Source: Arbacia lixula
Lineage: Eukaryota; Echinodermata; Echinoidea; Arbacioida; Arbaciidae
Direction: 5' to 3'
DNA length: 64,000 bases
Assembly: GCA_963669155.1 (NCBI GenBank)
Contig: OZ022578.1
Span: 6,267,999-6,331,998, forward strand
Positions 11,099-22,568 of this stretch are shown in pieces (position 1 is the stretch's first letter; each line of letters starts with the position of its first letter). The notes under the pieces were generated by a model. That model was not told the DNA's origin, made no database searches, and saw only the letters and a list, made by a program, of their open reading frames with translations. Made by a program: the position numbers and the translations under genes.

Positions 11099-12100
11099 TG
11101 TGCTCTACAATCTTTGCCAATCTTCCTCCTACCACATGTTTTTTTTTTCCTTCCCCCAAGGATGAACTGTTCCTTATAGAATAAAAAAATGAAGGAAAAC
11201 AGGAACAGAATTTGGAACATAGAGAAAGTCTGACTTCCACTCCCGTGCATTACTCATACTCAGCATCACTCCCGGTTCGGGGAATGGCAGACTTTAACCC
11301 TTAGCATCCCAGACTGAATGCTGCTCTATTATATAGTGTGTAGTACTGGTGCTGATATATAACAGTTGCACGTAACAAGTTAACCACTCCGATGCCAGAC
11401 AAAATGCTGCTCTATGGGATTTGCATGTGTAGCAGTCACAGATATGTGTAGGTGGTGCATGATGAGTATTCTGGGAACACAAAGCGACTTTGAGGATGAG
11501 GGAGTCAGGAAGCACAAGCCGAGTAATATAGCACCCGCCCTGTGGGGGCTATTATCTAAGGGACAAAGGATGAGAAGAAGGACAAATTTAACCCAATATC
11601 AGAGTAAAAATAGCCATGAGTTCCCTCGTGCCTACATGAGGACAAGTTTTTATAAAATGTGTATCATTACGGTAACCTGTTGCATGACATACGGTATGGT
11701 TTAGGGCTCGTACGTGAAGTGGCGTTGAGCGCTTGTCATATGGCAGCCGATGAGAGATTCTCCTTATTAGGGGTTGAAGATGGTGCACATATAGCTCATC
11801 AGCTTTACTGCATCGAGTGGTAATGATTATGAAGCTTTTTGTGTACTACTTTGACAATAAAAGCGCTCGCAAATCGGAAGCAGCAGCTGTCGTTATTATA
11901 TACTTTGGGTACCATCCTTGGTAACCATTCTGATTTTTAAGAAATTAAGTTTTCCTCTTCTTTTTGTCTATAAACCGCACCAGTGAAAAAAAGGATATTT
12001 TTGCCCCTTTGGAATATGTGACAATACACAAATAATCTAAACATACTAGAATTCTGAATATCCTTGGAACATTTGGCATATCGTGGTGTTTCTAGCTCAG

Positions 12101-12512
12101 GGGGGTGTTTCACCAAGCTGTTCTTAAGCTAAGGATGACTTTACACACGACGAGTGACCCTTTCTTGAGCTGAATGAGATACCACACTTTGTTCCTGTTT
12201 TAACATAGTGACAGTGAATTTCCAAGAATCCTAATCAAACTTGACAAATTATAACTTTCTGTTCAGACACTTGTTAACAAGAATTTTAATTTATAAGCAT
12301 CAGATTTGAACTTTGGCTGATGGGAATCAAAATCATTGAGAATCTCATTCAGCACCAGAAAGTGTTACCAGTCATGGGTAAATTCGTTCTTAGCTTAAGA
12401 ACAGCTTGCAGAAGAACAGCCATTGGCTGAAGCAAGTTGCCGTGTTGAAATAAAATAAACTCAAACTCAAACTCAAACTCAAACTCAGCTTGTTGAACCC
12501 CCCTTCCCCCCA
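12101..12512. mobile_element. Family C MITE, long form, with nested retroposon insertion
   Basis: The left end GGTGTTTCACCAAGCTGTTC pairs with GAACAGCTTG at 12400-12409. That right end is interrupted by a 76-base insertion and resumes as CAGCTTGTTGAACCCCCC. The interior GATTTGAACTTTGGCTGATG (12304-12323) is absent from the 10036 copy but present in inverted orientation in the 17095 copy, so this is a longer subfamily. Confidence 0.75.
12410..12485 (+). mobile_element. 5'-truncated retroposon with (CTCAAA)n tail
   Basis: 76 bases ending GAAATAAAATAAA then five AAACTC units, flanked by CAGCTTG at 12403-12409 and 12486-12492. This fits target-primed insertion of a truncated non-LTR retrotransposon 3' end. 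The same kind of tail closes the insertion at 48450-48992. Confidence 0.65.
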
Positions 12513-13477
12513 GTACACAGTACAAATTAAAACATTTATCTCATTAGGATATGCAAGCTATGTGAATCAAGGTTAGCTCTATTTTGATCACCTTACCTTT
12601 ACAATAGTATAAATAAGTCCACCTATGGGGTCAGAGAGGTCCGAATTTGGGACTTTTCAGCCCAGATTGTGCCCCTCATGAGTAGACAAGGGGATAATTG
12701 GTTTCCTGCAAAGGGGGGTGCATTCCCCCTCCTTGTTGCCTCAACTAGCAACATGTTGAGTGATTGAGTTGGTGACTAAGTAATGCCAAACTCAAATTCA
12801 AATGTACATACGTATAATGTACACAGGCTATTCCCGTACCCCCTACTTCTCATAAGATAGACTTTCACCTTTCTATAAATAGTTAATGTAGTTTACATGC
12901 ATTTCCTCATCCCACCTTTTGTCATAAGATTAATTAGATCTTATATTTTTAGAGAGTTCTATAATGGTATGTATTTCCTCCAACACTATTTTCCAATAAT
13001 GATTTCTGGAATTCATGCAATCTATTTGTGGATATAAAATGCACTGGATTCCATGGTTGCTGGAAGAAAATACAGCTTCAAATTTCTCTCCATTCATGAG
13101 TTTTACCTACTATTGACCACAGTCCCACAAACTTGTGTTGTTCTGGTGCCGAGGCACAATATTCAAGAATTTGCAATATACATGTAATTTCAGGCTGACC
13201 AGGCTTGAACTTGCCTTTCAATATAGGTTAAAGTACTTCACCTTCAAACAATGAGCTATAAAAATAGAAGAGTTTGTGGTTCCACTTCCGCTGTAAACTG
13301 TCAAATTGGGATAGTCTGTCAATCATGTTATTAATAACAAATTTACCCACCAAGTATCGGTACTACAGTGCTCACTTCGGTATTCTAATGAATATCAAAG
13401 TTAAAGACAATGTATCCCTTTTTTGCAGATTATGAAATGAAATTTTGTAAAAAAAAAAATACACAGAAAATGGAGGA

Positions 13478-13880
13478 AGATACTCTATTATATGAAGAAA
13501 CTCCCTCCCAATAATAGAACTGGAAACTGAATTTAAGCGAAAATTATAGCGATCGATAGATTTTGAGGAGGTTTTGGGCGGGTCATACAAAACTTATAGC
13601 CTAGAGACCAGAAACCCCTTCGCACTATGCTCCCCACTGGTCTGCTCAGCGGGAGCAATGCCCGCATTTCCGCAGTGAGAGGGACAATAAGATTACGAAA
13701 TGTAGACTTTGCTTCCTGCGCTTCAAACATACATGTAAACAAGGAATGTTCTTCACTTTGCCTGATAATTTTTGTGAAGCTACAACTGTTAAATTTAATA
13801 CACATTATCGTTAGGGTGTACCACTGATTCCTGCAGAGTTTCATGACTTTGGCAAATGGGCCACCCTGTCTTTTACAGGG
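13478..13880. repeat. ~400-base dispersed repeat, copy 1
   Basis: Landmarks AATAGAACTGGAAACTGAAT, TTTTGAGGAGGTTTTGGGC, TAGCCTAGAGACCAGAAACC, CACATTATCGTTAGGGT and CTGCAGAGTTTCATGACTT occur in the same order at 21391-21765. No TIR was recognised. Not coding on either strand as far as I can see. Confidence 0.8.
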
Positions 13881-13985
13881 GGCTCGGGGTGATTTTTTCC
13901 CCCGCAATTACTAAAAGAGCCCCCATAAATGTAAGCCTGTGAAGAAGATTTTTTTCTCATCGGGTTTCATGCACAATGTATTCAT
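13877..13985. repeat. Short 'GGGGGxxTGATTxxxCCCCC' dispersed repeat, copy 2
   Basis: GGGGGCTCGGGGTGATTT, CCCCCGCAATTAC and AGAGCCCCCATAAATG precede TTTTTTCTCATCGG, matching the copy at 5155. It abuts the preceding 400-base repeat. Confidence 0.55.
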
Positions 13986-14007
13986 GGTGTTTGTTTCATG
14001 ACATCAA

Positions 14008-14164
14008 GGCCATGTTGCATATATAGGTTTTCACTTATTGCAACTTACCATCAATGGTAATTACCGTGGCAACAGGTACAATAATGAGAGCTCAGTGGCT
14101 GTTGCCATGGTGGTTGCCATTGATGGGAAGTTACAATAATTGATAACGTATTTGCAAAATGGCC
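14008..14164. mobile_element. Family A palindromic MITE
   Basis: GGCCATGTTGCATATATAGG at the left; the right end reads ACAATAATTGATAACGTATT then GCAAAATGGCC. The central GAGAGCTCAGTGGCTGTTGC is in the opposite orientation to the centre of the 9368 copy. Confidence 0.85.
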
Positions 14165-15210
14165 GGCCAGGCTTGAGAAATTGCCCCTGCATATTCCCCC
14201 TGCCAAGCTTGTATATATATATTGCCCTCTAACCCTAGCCCATTGTCGTTTAAAACTAGATGCCCACATAGCGGTTGAGGGTGGAGGGGGGATACACCAA
14301 GTTACCCTTCTTCACATATTGTCACTAGCCAAGTCATATAGTTTATACAGCGGATTCCCACTTGCAAGAGTCAAACACAATGTGTACCATATTGTTCTTA
14401 TAAAGTCTAGATACGAGACAGACATGTACTAAGTTTCTATTATTTGACAAGCCCTTTGCTCTATGCTGTGATAGATTAATAGTGAAAGACAGCCCATTAT
14501 ATTTTGGGGAAAATTCCCATCACCATTTAAATACACAAACACAAAAATAGATTCCTCTCATATCAATGCCTGCAGCTGACAGATCATTGACAGAACTTAA
14601 GAGCGGAGGAAAAGACAATTATTGCTATCACACCCTTGTCTATGTTAGGCACGGACGTTCGTGGGTGATTAATCCGTACTCATTCACCGTCGGTAGGGCA
14701 GGTAATCCCATGTCACCATAGCCGGTCTGTACCGGTTAGTACGTGGCCAGTTAGGATCAGACTTGAATTGTGGGGGCCCAGAGTAATTAAAAGAGTGATT
14801 AATTATTTCTCATGATGTAGTTTTGCAGCGATTGATGTGGTCTGTCTCGTGTCCGTTGTCGTGAGGTCAACTACTGCACTGTGATTTCGTGAGAAAGTCT
14901 TGTAATGTGTGTTCTGTTGGATGGGCAGCTCCACCCCTACCTGATGACGTGCACACAGCTTACCCTCACACAGTACCCTCTCCTGCATCCTCTCATGTAC
15001 CGGGCACCAGAGTGCTATAAGTCATGTCGCTACAGCCCTGCTGGAAGAGACTTGAAGGTGTCCACCTCGTCTCCTGTGATATCCCATACAAAATATATAT
15101 GGGAAACTACCGGACATCTTTCCTACAGTCACCCTTGATGACATCTGCTTGAAATTCTTAGAATTTTGTCCTGTTAACTGGATTTTGTGAATTTCTCTAT
15201 TTTCCCTCAG

Positions 15211-15584
15211 ATGATAAACACCATCCTGCACCACGCATTCCCGACCAACCCACAACTCCTCTTTGCCTTCTTCTTCGAGCTTCCGTCGACGTCGCCCAAC
15301 TCACGGCCTCGCCGCACCAGCAACTCCCTCCCCAACGGCCACGAGGCCAAGAAGGCCCTCCCGGTGAGGAGCGGCAGTCGCATCAAGGGGCTGCTCAACC
15401 CCCAGCCCAAGTACACGCCGTACCGCGACCCCCCGCCCCTGCCGCCGACTAAACCAGACAGGGAGCGCCACGGGAGGACACCGCAGTTCAGGCGTATGGC
15501 GGACTGGGAACAGCAGATCAAGAGGACAGGAGCTAGGAACGTCCGGGTCACAGATGTCAACAAGGAGTTCAGGGTATCAGACAG
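15211..15584 (+). CDS. MTMR10: Exon 3: end of PH-GRAM, Pro/Arg-rich linker, start of phosphatase-like domain
   Basis: Encodes residues 72-195 and two bases of codon 196. MINTILHHAFPTNPQLLFAF closes the PH-GRAM domain. Residues 97-165 are a basic, Ser/Pro-rich linker rich in C-ending codons. It contains DPPPLPPTKP, whose PLPPTK (147-152) fits a class II SH3 ligand pattern. FRRMADWEQQIKRTGARN then starts the myotubularin domain, matching the 'SDWDREIKRTGA' block of human MTMR10. The acceptor is TTTCCCTCAG and the donor GACAG|GTGAGG. The linker is the variable part between family members. Confidence 0.95.
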
Positions 15585-15672
15585 GTGAGGCGCATACTGG
15601 GAAAATGGACAATGGAAAACATTGTATGGAAAATGTTGTTTGAAAACATTGTATGGTCCTTTTGAAACCACC

Positions 15673-15830
15673 AGGACCCTGTCGCTTGTATATTTTCAAT
15701 TATTGTAACTTACCATTAATGGTATTTATCATGGTAGCAGCCAATGGGCTTTCAGCTTTACAGCTGTTGCTATGGCAGTTACTATCAATGGTAAGTTACA
15801 ATAATTGACATCCTATATGCAACATGGCCC
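15673..15830. mobile_element. Family A palindromic MITE
   Basis: It starts 89 bases after exon 3. The left arm TTTTCAATTATTGTAACTTA and the right arm TAAGTTACAATAATTGACAT are inverted. The right end TATATGCAACATGGCCC is shared with the 9368 and 53791 copies. Confidence 0.87.
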
Positions 15831-17094
15831 AGTTGTGAATTGGTCAAAATTGAGTTGAGAAAAAGAGAGTTTAAGGGTATTGAAAATTGTTTCCATTGTA
15901 GGCAGTTGGTCATGCTTGGGGTCTACACAAGAATCTGAGCTTAATTTCATAACTTAGAATTTCATGTTCAGAGAGGTCAAGAAGGAGTTTGGGCTGTAAA
16001 ACAGGCAAGGGATGGAGGGTAACCTATAAAAGTAGACAACTGACATGGTGTCTGTTGAGAGTGGCTAGGTCACAGATGAGGCTTGGTAAACAAAGAATTA
16101 TGATCATGACTCAAGTAGGGATAAAGCTTAAGCAGTAGAACTTTTGTTTTCTGAGAAAATTTTCTGCTTGGATGGGATGGGGGGGGGGGGGATGGTTATA
16201 AGTTTGGATTGATGAGACCTTCCACTGTTGACTTGGGATAAAATCGCCAGGTGTGAATTCGTTGAGAAGGAGGTTGGGTTATCAGAGAGGTAAGGGGGTA
16301 AAACCAGAGAAAGAAATGTAGGATTGTGTCCACTGAGGGTGAGTTCTGGCATCTTTATGAACGAAATTTGCACTAGTGCAATGTATGATTGCATGTATAC
16401 TCTCAGATACATCACCGTGCTCAACACATTCTCAAATACTTGCAATTACATAAGTACACATTTGGAAACATACATCAGCAAACCCAAATGGAAGCGTACA
16501 ACTAGTGGCTCACCCACACCATTTTCTTGTAATTTTCACAGGTGCTAGCATGGCTTATCTCCTTTATATTAAAATATTCCCTCAGATGATTATTCACCTG
16601 ATAGCTTAAAATAAAAATGCCACTTAGGACTTACTCATTTTTACCAGAAGAAAGGAAGAAAGAAAGAAAGAAAGAAGAAAATTTCCTCGTGATCCAGGCT
16701 GCATGATCACCTTTTGCGAGTAGTCAGTCAAAGGGGGGAGGGAAAAACATTAGGGAAAAAAAAATATTCCCTCGTGAGTTCACTTGGCATTATCGCGGCT
16801 TCGCACGAAGCCAGGTACAAGCCAGTCACGGGAGATTTCAGCAAACCAGGTTAGGCACTTGGCAGTCTCACTGGAGCTTTTCCATTAATCAGCACTACCA
16901 CGTAACTACGTCGTACCCTCGCCAGCCCAATTTTCGGTGGGCAGACCTCTCACGAATTGATCCCTCCCATTTTGGTCGGGGCCGATATGACAACCCTAAT
17001 CACCCAGGGAGGGCAGGGGACGGTTGTGAGTGGTCAGCATGCTTACTGCTTGCTTGTGTTGGTCATCTTGGGATTCATATCCTTTTGCAGCTCT

Positions 17095-17373
17095 GTAAAC
17101 ACCCCCTTCCCCCTCCCATATTAACAGTTCGTCAGATTTTGTGGATATTACCACTTACAAGCAAGATATTCACCATTCTCATAAAACAAATTCTTCATGA
17201 TTTTGATTCCCATCAGCTCAAGTTGAAATCTGATCTTTGTAAAGTAAAATTCTTCATGTGAATGAGCGTCTGAACAAAGAGAACAAATTGGGGTATCTCA
17301 TTTAGCACAAGAACTGATCACCAGTCATGTGTAAAGTCGTTCCTGTCTTACAAACAACTTGGTGAAACACCCC
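17095..17373. mobile_element. Family C palindromic MITE, long form
   Basis: The right end AACAACTTGGTGAAACACCC and AGCACAAGAACTGATCACCA match family C. The left end is eroded to AAACACCCCCTTCC. The middle ATTCCCATCAGCTC is the reverse complement of the interior of the 12101 copy. Confidence 0.75.
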
Positions 17374-19066
17374 CAACCAAGTATCATTTAGGGGGTGCCT
17401 CGTCCAAGCACCTTGAACATTGGAAGGAGGGGGGAAATCTAATCAGGAACCCCTGACTGCTGTCTAATCATATGATGGCCATAAAGACTAGAAACCGACC
17501 ACAGAGGATTTGAAAGAGCGCTCACAGAACTCCCGAGGGTTTGTCTCATTGGTTTATTCTGAAATGATTGAGGTGGACATTCTTTTTATCTCTGAAGGGC
17601 AAGCATGAATTATAAATCAAAGTATCGTCATTGGCTGGTTTAATATTTCATTACGAAGACTTCACCTTAGGTCTAGGGAGTAGATATTACATATTTAAGG
17701 ATCATTTTTTTCATTCATGCAACCCATTATGAACCACACCCAATTGATACCTCTTTTCTCTAGTTAGTGGTTTGCAAAGAGGGAGTTTTGCACACCAGCG
17801 GCTATGTTTTGGGACAGTAAATGAAGAAAAACTAAATAGAACTGGAAAAGATTCACTTCCTATTTCTATTTCAACTTACATTGATTTTAAAAATAACTCA
17901 CGGGCGACAAGTGAGAAAGCATGAAACACGTATCATGACAGATTGAGCATGCAGATTAAACATAATCTCTTTGTTTTTCTTCTCAATTTGCCCTTTGAGA
18001 ATGTCAAACTGTTGATCCTGGTTTGGGGTTTCGGTTTTCACCAGATAATCGAAGCTCAGCTTGCATAGTGTGTCTATGGAAGGGTGAGCTCATTGCTGAA
18101 TTACTAGATGCATGTATATGTATATACTTAGAAATGCAAATGACAGATGGCATTATGCGTACTGACACACAGATAAAAATAGACGTTAAGAGAAGTTTAA
18201 TAATGGAAGAAATCTGAAACCTTTGTTTTCCAATTTTTTTAATTTAATCAACTTACCTCTCCATATTGCAAGATTGTTTATAGAGGATTGCTGAGTAGTA
18301 CTAAGAAGGTCAATCATCATAGATTATTTCTGATATTTTTTATAATATTTGTGATCTTGCAGTTGATTGATCGTAGTTGGGATCTTTTGGCACTTAGTAT
18401 TAAAATGTAGGCATACATGTAAATTGTTGCCCATGGGCCGTATTCATTAAATATTTTGGTCATGTGAAGGACATCGAACAAATGATTTGAAGGGTTTCAT
18501 GAATGCCATCATGGTATGCAGACACAGATAGGTTGGATCCATCTTCATTTTAAAAAGTTTCCTTTTCTGTACCAGGTTTACAGCCATATAGTCCAATTTA
18601 TTTGTTTACAAGTTACTAGCAGAGTTTTTCTATACTTTATCAATAGAAGCGTAGCCTGATCAAAGCACCAATTAAAAATCTGAAGTACAATTAATGACTG
18701 ATTACAAATAGTATACAAATAATGTATATTTTTTAACATTAAAGTATGGTAGAATTTGTTAGTGGGGGAAAATATCAAAAAGAAATATAATCTACCATGC
18801 ACAGTGTGAATAACTGGTTTCAGGAAGAAACAGCAGCAAAATTCATTGAGTAATTATTGTCAATTGTGATATTTATAATGTTATGATACAAAATTGTATG
18901 GATTAGAAAGTGAGAATAAGATGAATAATTATGGCCAGCCTGTACATAGGTGTAATTATAAATGAAAAATGAGAAACATCAATCAAATCTAATTTCCAAA
19001 GGGTTGTCGATTCAAGATTCAAGGACAGTATACAACAGTTAAATGCTCTTTGCCATTGCACAATTC

Positions 19067-19700
19067 TTTTTTTTTTAATGCCTCCGCCACGAAGTGGCCG
19101 AAGGCATTATGTTTTTGGGTTGTATGTCCGTCCGTCCATCATTCCCAAATCCGTTTAGGCAATATCTTGAGAACTGTCAACCAGATTTGCTTCAAACGTG
19201 GTACATGTGTGTATTGCATGAAACTAATGAAGTGTGTAAAATTGGGGTCAAATCTGATTGAGATCACAGGTCAAAGGTCAATGAAATTTGTGAAAAATTT
19301 CCCTAAATTGGCCTTTTTCACATCACATGCATGGTACAAAGATCGATCACTACTTGGGGTGAGACTGGTAACATTTTTGGGAAAATTCCTGAAAGGTCAG
19401 AGATCAAAGGTCAATGAACTTTGCCAAATTTTTCTCAGTTTAAACAAACTTGATACATGGATGAATTTAGACACACTGGTTAGATTGGAAGTCAAAGAAG
19501 TAAGAGGTCAAATTTCAATGAATATTCCCAAACTTGGCTAGGCATGGAAAAACAGAATGTTAAATTTTCATTTCACATAGGAATTCAATGGTACATTGCC
19601 TACCAAGCGTACACATTTTCTGAAAATAAATCTAAATAGAGCTAGCAAAGAGGTGGAGGCATATTTATCGACTCCATGGCAGTGGAATTGCTCTAGTTTA
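19067..19700. repeat. ~630-base dispersed repeat of the 'gaggcggaggcatt' type
   Basis: It begins TGCCTCCGCCACGAAGTGGC and GGCATTATGTTTTTGGGTTG followed by GTCCGTCCGTCC. The body repeatedly contains AGGTCAAAGGTCAATGAA-like blocks. It ends GAGGTGGAGGCATATTTATC, GACTCCATGGCAGTGG and TTGCTCTAGTTT. This layout is common in genomes of marine invertebrates. The 163-codon ORF across it (19050-19541) is not credible protein. Confidence 0.75.
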
Positions 19701-19763
19701 TTATTCATATGATTACCATTGCACGATTCTGGTGGGACTGCAAAAGTAGATTATCAGCGAATT

Positions 19764-20041
19764 ACAGTCTGTAAAATTGCAATCAATGTGTAGAAACACA
19801 TTGAGCTAATTGCATGTCACTGTAATCGTTTTATATATAGCACTATTTCTGGTATATGAAGTACCACTTAAAGTGCCTGATTATTAGCATTGAAAGCTAT
19901 TTGATGTACAATCTGTAATTGCAATCAATGTGTAGAAACACATGGAGCTAATTGCATGTCACTGTAATCGTTTTATATATAGCACTTTTTATGTACCACT
20001 TAAAGTGCCTGATTATTACCACTGAAAGCTATTTGATGTAA
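19764..20041. repeat. Two-unit tandem duplication, period 142
   Basis: ATTGCAATCAATGTGTAGAA occurs at 19776 and 19918, and GAAAGCTATTTGATGTA closes both units. The second unit lacks about 14 bases around CTGGTATATGAAG. Otherwise the units are nearly identical. Confidence 0.9.
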
Positions 20042-20239
20042 AAAGGAACCCATACATGATTTTGCACTTGGATTGAGAGTGGCAGTCATTAGCAAAACAC
20101 CGTGTCTGCTGGACTGGAATCAAAACCAGAATCTCTCTGCAAGAGTCAAGAGCACTCACCACCAAACTACAATCTTTTTTTAAAGCAATTTAAACCACAA
20201 TCATTGACTTGATCATCTGAGGCTCAGCACTTCCCTGTA

Positions 20240-20715
20240 ATGCGCTCAATACCGTTGGCGTACAGATGTGTAATAAGTCAGTGTTTTTTTTTTTTTTTCA
20301 GGCCTGGTAATGTACATGTAAGGGTTAACTCACTTATTACCATTGGCATGATGATGTGTAGGAAGTCAATGAGATTTTTAAGGCCTTAAAGGTAAGGGTT
20401 CACTCTCTCATTACCATTGGAATCAAGATGTGCTGGACGTCAATGGGGTTCTCAAGGCCTGATAATACATATAAGGTTTAAATTTGTCATTACCAATGGG
20501 CATAAAGAAAGTCAGTGGGTGTTCAAGGCCTGGTACGGGAAATGTAAGGGTTAACTCTCTCATTGCCATTGGCATAAAGATGTATAGAAAGCCAATGGGA
20601 TGTTCGAGGTCTGGTAATGCACAAACATGTAAGGGTTACCTCTCTTATTACCATTGGCTTAAAAATGTGTAGGAAGTCAATGGGATTTCCAAGTCCCGGT
20701 AATGTAAGGGTTAAA
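20240..20715. repeat. Degenerate minisatellite, unit ~80 bases
   Basis: About six units with the pattern CTCATTACCATTGGCAT, AAGATGTGTAGGAAGTCAAT, GGGATTTTCAAGGCCTGGTA, ATGTACATGTAAGGGTTAA. Units differ by point changes and small indels. A poly-T tract interrupts the first unit (20284-20299). Confidence 0.8.
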
Positions 20716-21390
20716 CCTGACATGTGTGATGATGGGCCATTAGGTTGATAGGTAGTCATGTCAGACATAGAAGCCCAATGTGATATGGCCATCAGGGAAT
20801 TGTTCCTCCGTCCAGACTCATAGGAAATGACCCCCTAATGTTGTTATGACGTGATGGAGTGTCAAGTCTCATTCATACACTTCCCCTGTCTGTCTCACAC
20901 GTAATAAATGGATGTCGGCTGCAAGTACATGTAATTGGATTGTTTCTGCAACCAAATATGTTCATGTCATGGCAGTCTCAATGTTGTGACCAAGCTTAAA
21001 TCAATCAGTGTGAACTTGAACTTGAACTTCAACTTTGAGGGGGGGAGGGGTATCCAGTGAACAAACAAAATGCATAAGAAAACATACAAATAAAAATGAT
21101 ATGATTAATTATAAGAAACTAAAAATTAATACATTTGTCTAATTTTTGAAAGGATGGTGTGTTGCTGTTATTGGTGGGTTGAACTCACACCTGTACATTA
21201 TGTAAATACTACAGGGGAAAAGATAACAGATAAGGCAGTCTTTATGGTGTAATCACCGAAGGGAGTCAAGACCAGTGGTGTTGACATACAGGTGGTCTTT
21301 ATAAATCATGGTCTTTCATGACAGGTTTGACTCTGCTTAGTATTGCCTGCTCATGTCATGTGCATGCAATCTAGACTCTGTGAAGAAGAA

Positions 21391-21765
21391 AATATGGAAG
21401 AAAATACTGTACAAGAACTTCCCTCCAAATTATAGAACTTGAAACTGAATAGCAATAGCTACATTTTGAGGAGGTTTTGAGCTGGTCGTCCGAAACCTCA
21501 CGGCTCTTGTAGCCTGGAGACCGGAAACCACTGTGTGCTATTGTCAGCACCACAGTGCATGCGTTCAATGGTAGCATGCCTGCATCACGCATTAACTGGG
21601 GCAATATGATTGTGAATGTAGCCCATGGGCGGTACGTTTCAAAAGTAAACTTTTCCTGAAAAGGTTTGTGATGCTATGACTGAGATTTCACACACATTAT
21701 CGTTAGGGTATACTGCTGATTTCTGCAGAGTTTCATGACTTCTGCCAATTTGATACCCTGTCTTT
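21391..21765. repeat. ~400-base dispersed repeat, copy 2
   Basis: Same landmarks in the same order as 13478-13880: TTGAGGAGGTTTTGAGC, TAGCCTGGAGACCGGAAACC, CACATTATCGTTAGGGT and CTGCAGAGTTTCATGACTT. A more diverged third copy is at 38281-38460. Confidence 0.8.
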
Positions 21766-22480
21766 GAAGAAAGTTACCCCCCTATGGAGGAGTTATTGTG
21801 TGGAGATTCCTGTCCATTACTTCGGAGTCTATTTCTCCCAGAGGTGAACGTTTTTTTTCTGGGGACAAGGACTTCTTTAATCAGCTCCAGGCTGATTACT
21901 GCTGCTCAGCCGATCCTGGGTAAATGGCCCATGAATGCTAGCAGGATGTGTGGGTCTGCAAAAGGAAATATGCCAATATTGCGCACTGCCAGTTGAATAC
22001 ATAAGCTCTAAATATAATCCTACATGCTTTTCAAAAGTTGAGTGGCTATTTTTTTTCTCTAAAAGGATGGGTGTTTGCTTGCCTACTAGAGGTTCTGTTG
22101 GGGGGTTGTAAAATAATGTGATGAATGATGGTCGTGGGCCATGTAGTGTCCACTTAAAACAACGAAAGTCAAAGAATTTTATTTTGATGCCTTCTTTTAA
22201 TATTTGTGCCTTTTCTTTGATTCTTTTCTCTCCAGTGAAAGTGGAAACTTCTTTACCATGTTTTTGCATTTTCTCATTTCTTCTTATCTTTTCAGTTTCT
22301 TTTCCCCCTTCTTTTTCTTTCCCCTCTCCTCCTACATCCCTTCCTCCATCTCTTCCATTCTGCTTCCCTTTTATTTCCCAGCATATATCTGATTGTTTTT
22401 TTTAGTTTTCAAAGAAATATGTGATGGTATCAAATGTCTTATGAATGTTGTTCTTCTCTTTCTCTCAAATTCTTTTGCAG

Positions 22481-22568
22481 CTTGCCAGAATATTTTGTAG
22501 TACCAGACCCCTGCTCTGATTATGAATTGAAGAAATTTGGAACAAATTTCGAGGATTGCAGAGTACCA
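22481..22568 (+). CDS. MTMR10: Exon 4: LPEYFVVP block of myotubularin domain
   Basis: Encodes residues 196-225: S-LPEYFVVPDPCSDYELKKF then GTNFEDCRVP. LPEY-VVP followed by a 'xxF...R-P' run is the hallmark at this point in MTMR10/12; active myotubularins have a related YP-xLxVP run. The acceptor is TTCTTTTGCAG and the donor GTACCA|GTAAGT. It enters in phase 2 and leaves in phase 0. GC content is near the intron level, unlike exons 3 and 10. Confidence 0.95.

Larger units (their letters stand above)
2284..15210 (+). other. Intron between exons 2 and 3 (12.9 kb)
   Basis: The largest intron in the window. No exon-like conserved peptide was found. It holds family A palindromes at 3811, 9368 and 14008, family B at 6827 and 7035, family C at 10036 and 12101, a separate TIR element at 4016, two retroposon copies, G- or C-rich tracts and a GA microsatellite. 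2300-3800, 4550-6060 and 14170-15200 look like unique AT-rich sequence in which I see nothing definite. Confidence 0.75.
15585..22480 (+). other. Intron between exons 3 and 4 (6.9 kb)
   Basis: Contains a family A element (15673), a family C element (17095), a marine-invertebrate dispersed repeat (19067-19700), a 142-base tandem duplication (19764-20041), an ~80-base minisatellite (20240-20715) and a 400-base repeat copy (21391-21765). 17400-19060 holds nothing I can identify. Confidence 0.75.

Noticed and set aside
15207-15671. 154-codon minus-strand ORF
   Set aside because: It is a shadow of exon 3, which carries the conserved myotubularin sequence on the + strand.
19050-19541. 163-codon ORF
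   Set aside because: It lies within a known type of dispersed marine-invertebrate repeat and has no recognisable domain.
20320-20715. AAGGGTTAA as interstitial telomere sequence
   Set aside because: The motif occurs once per ~80-base unit and not as tandem TTAGGG.
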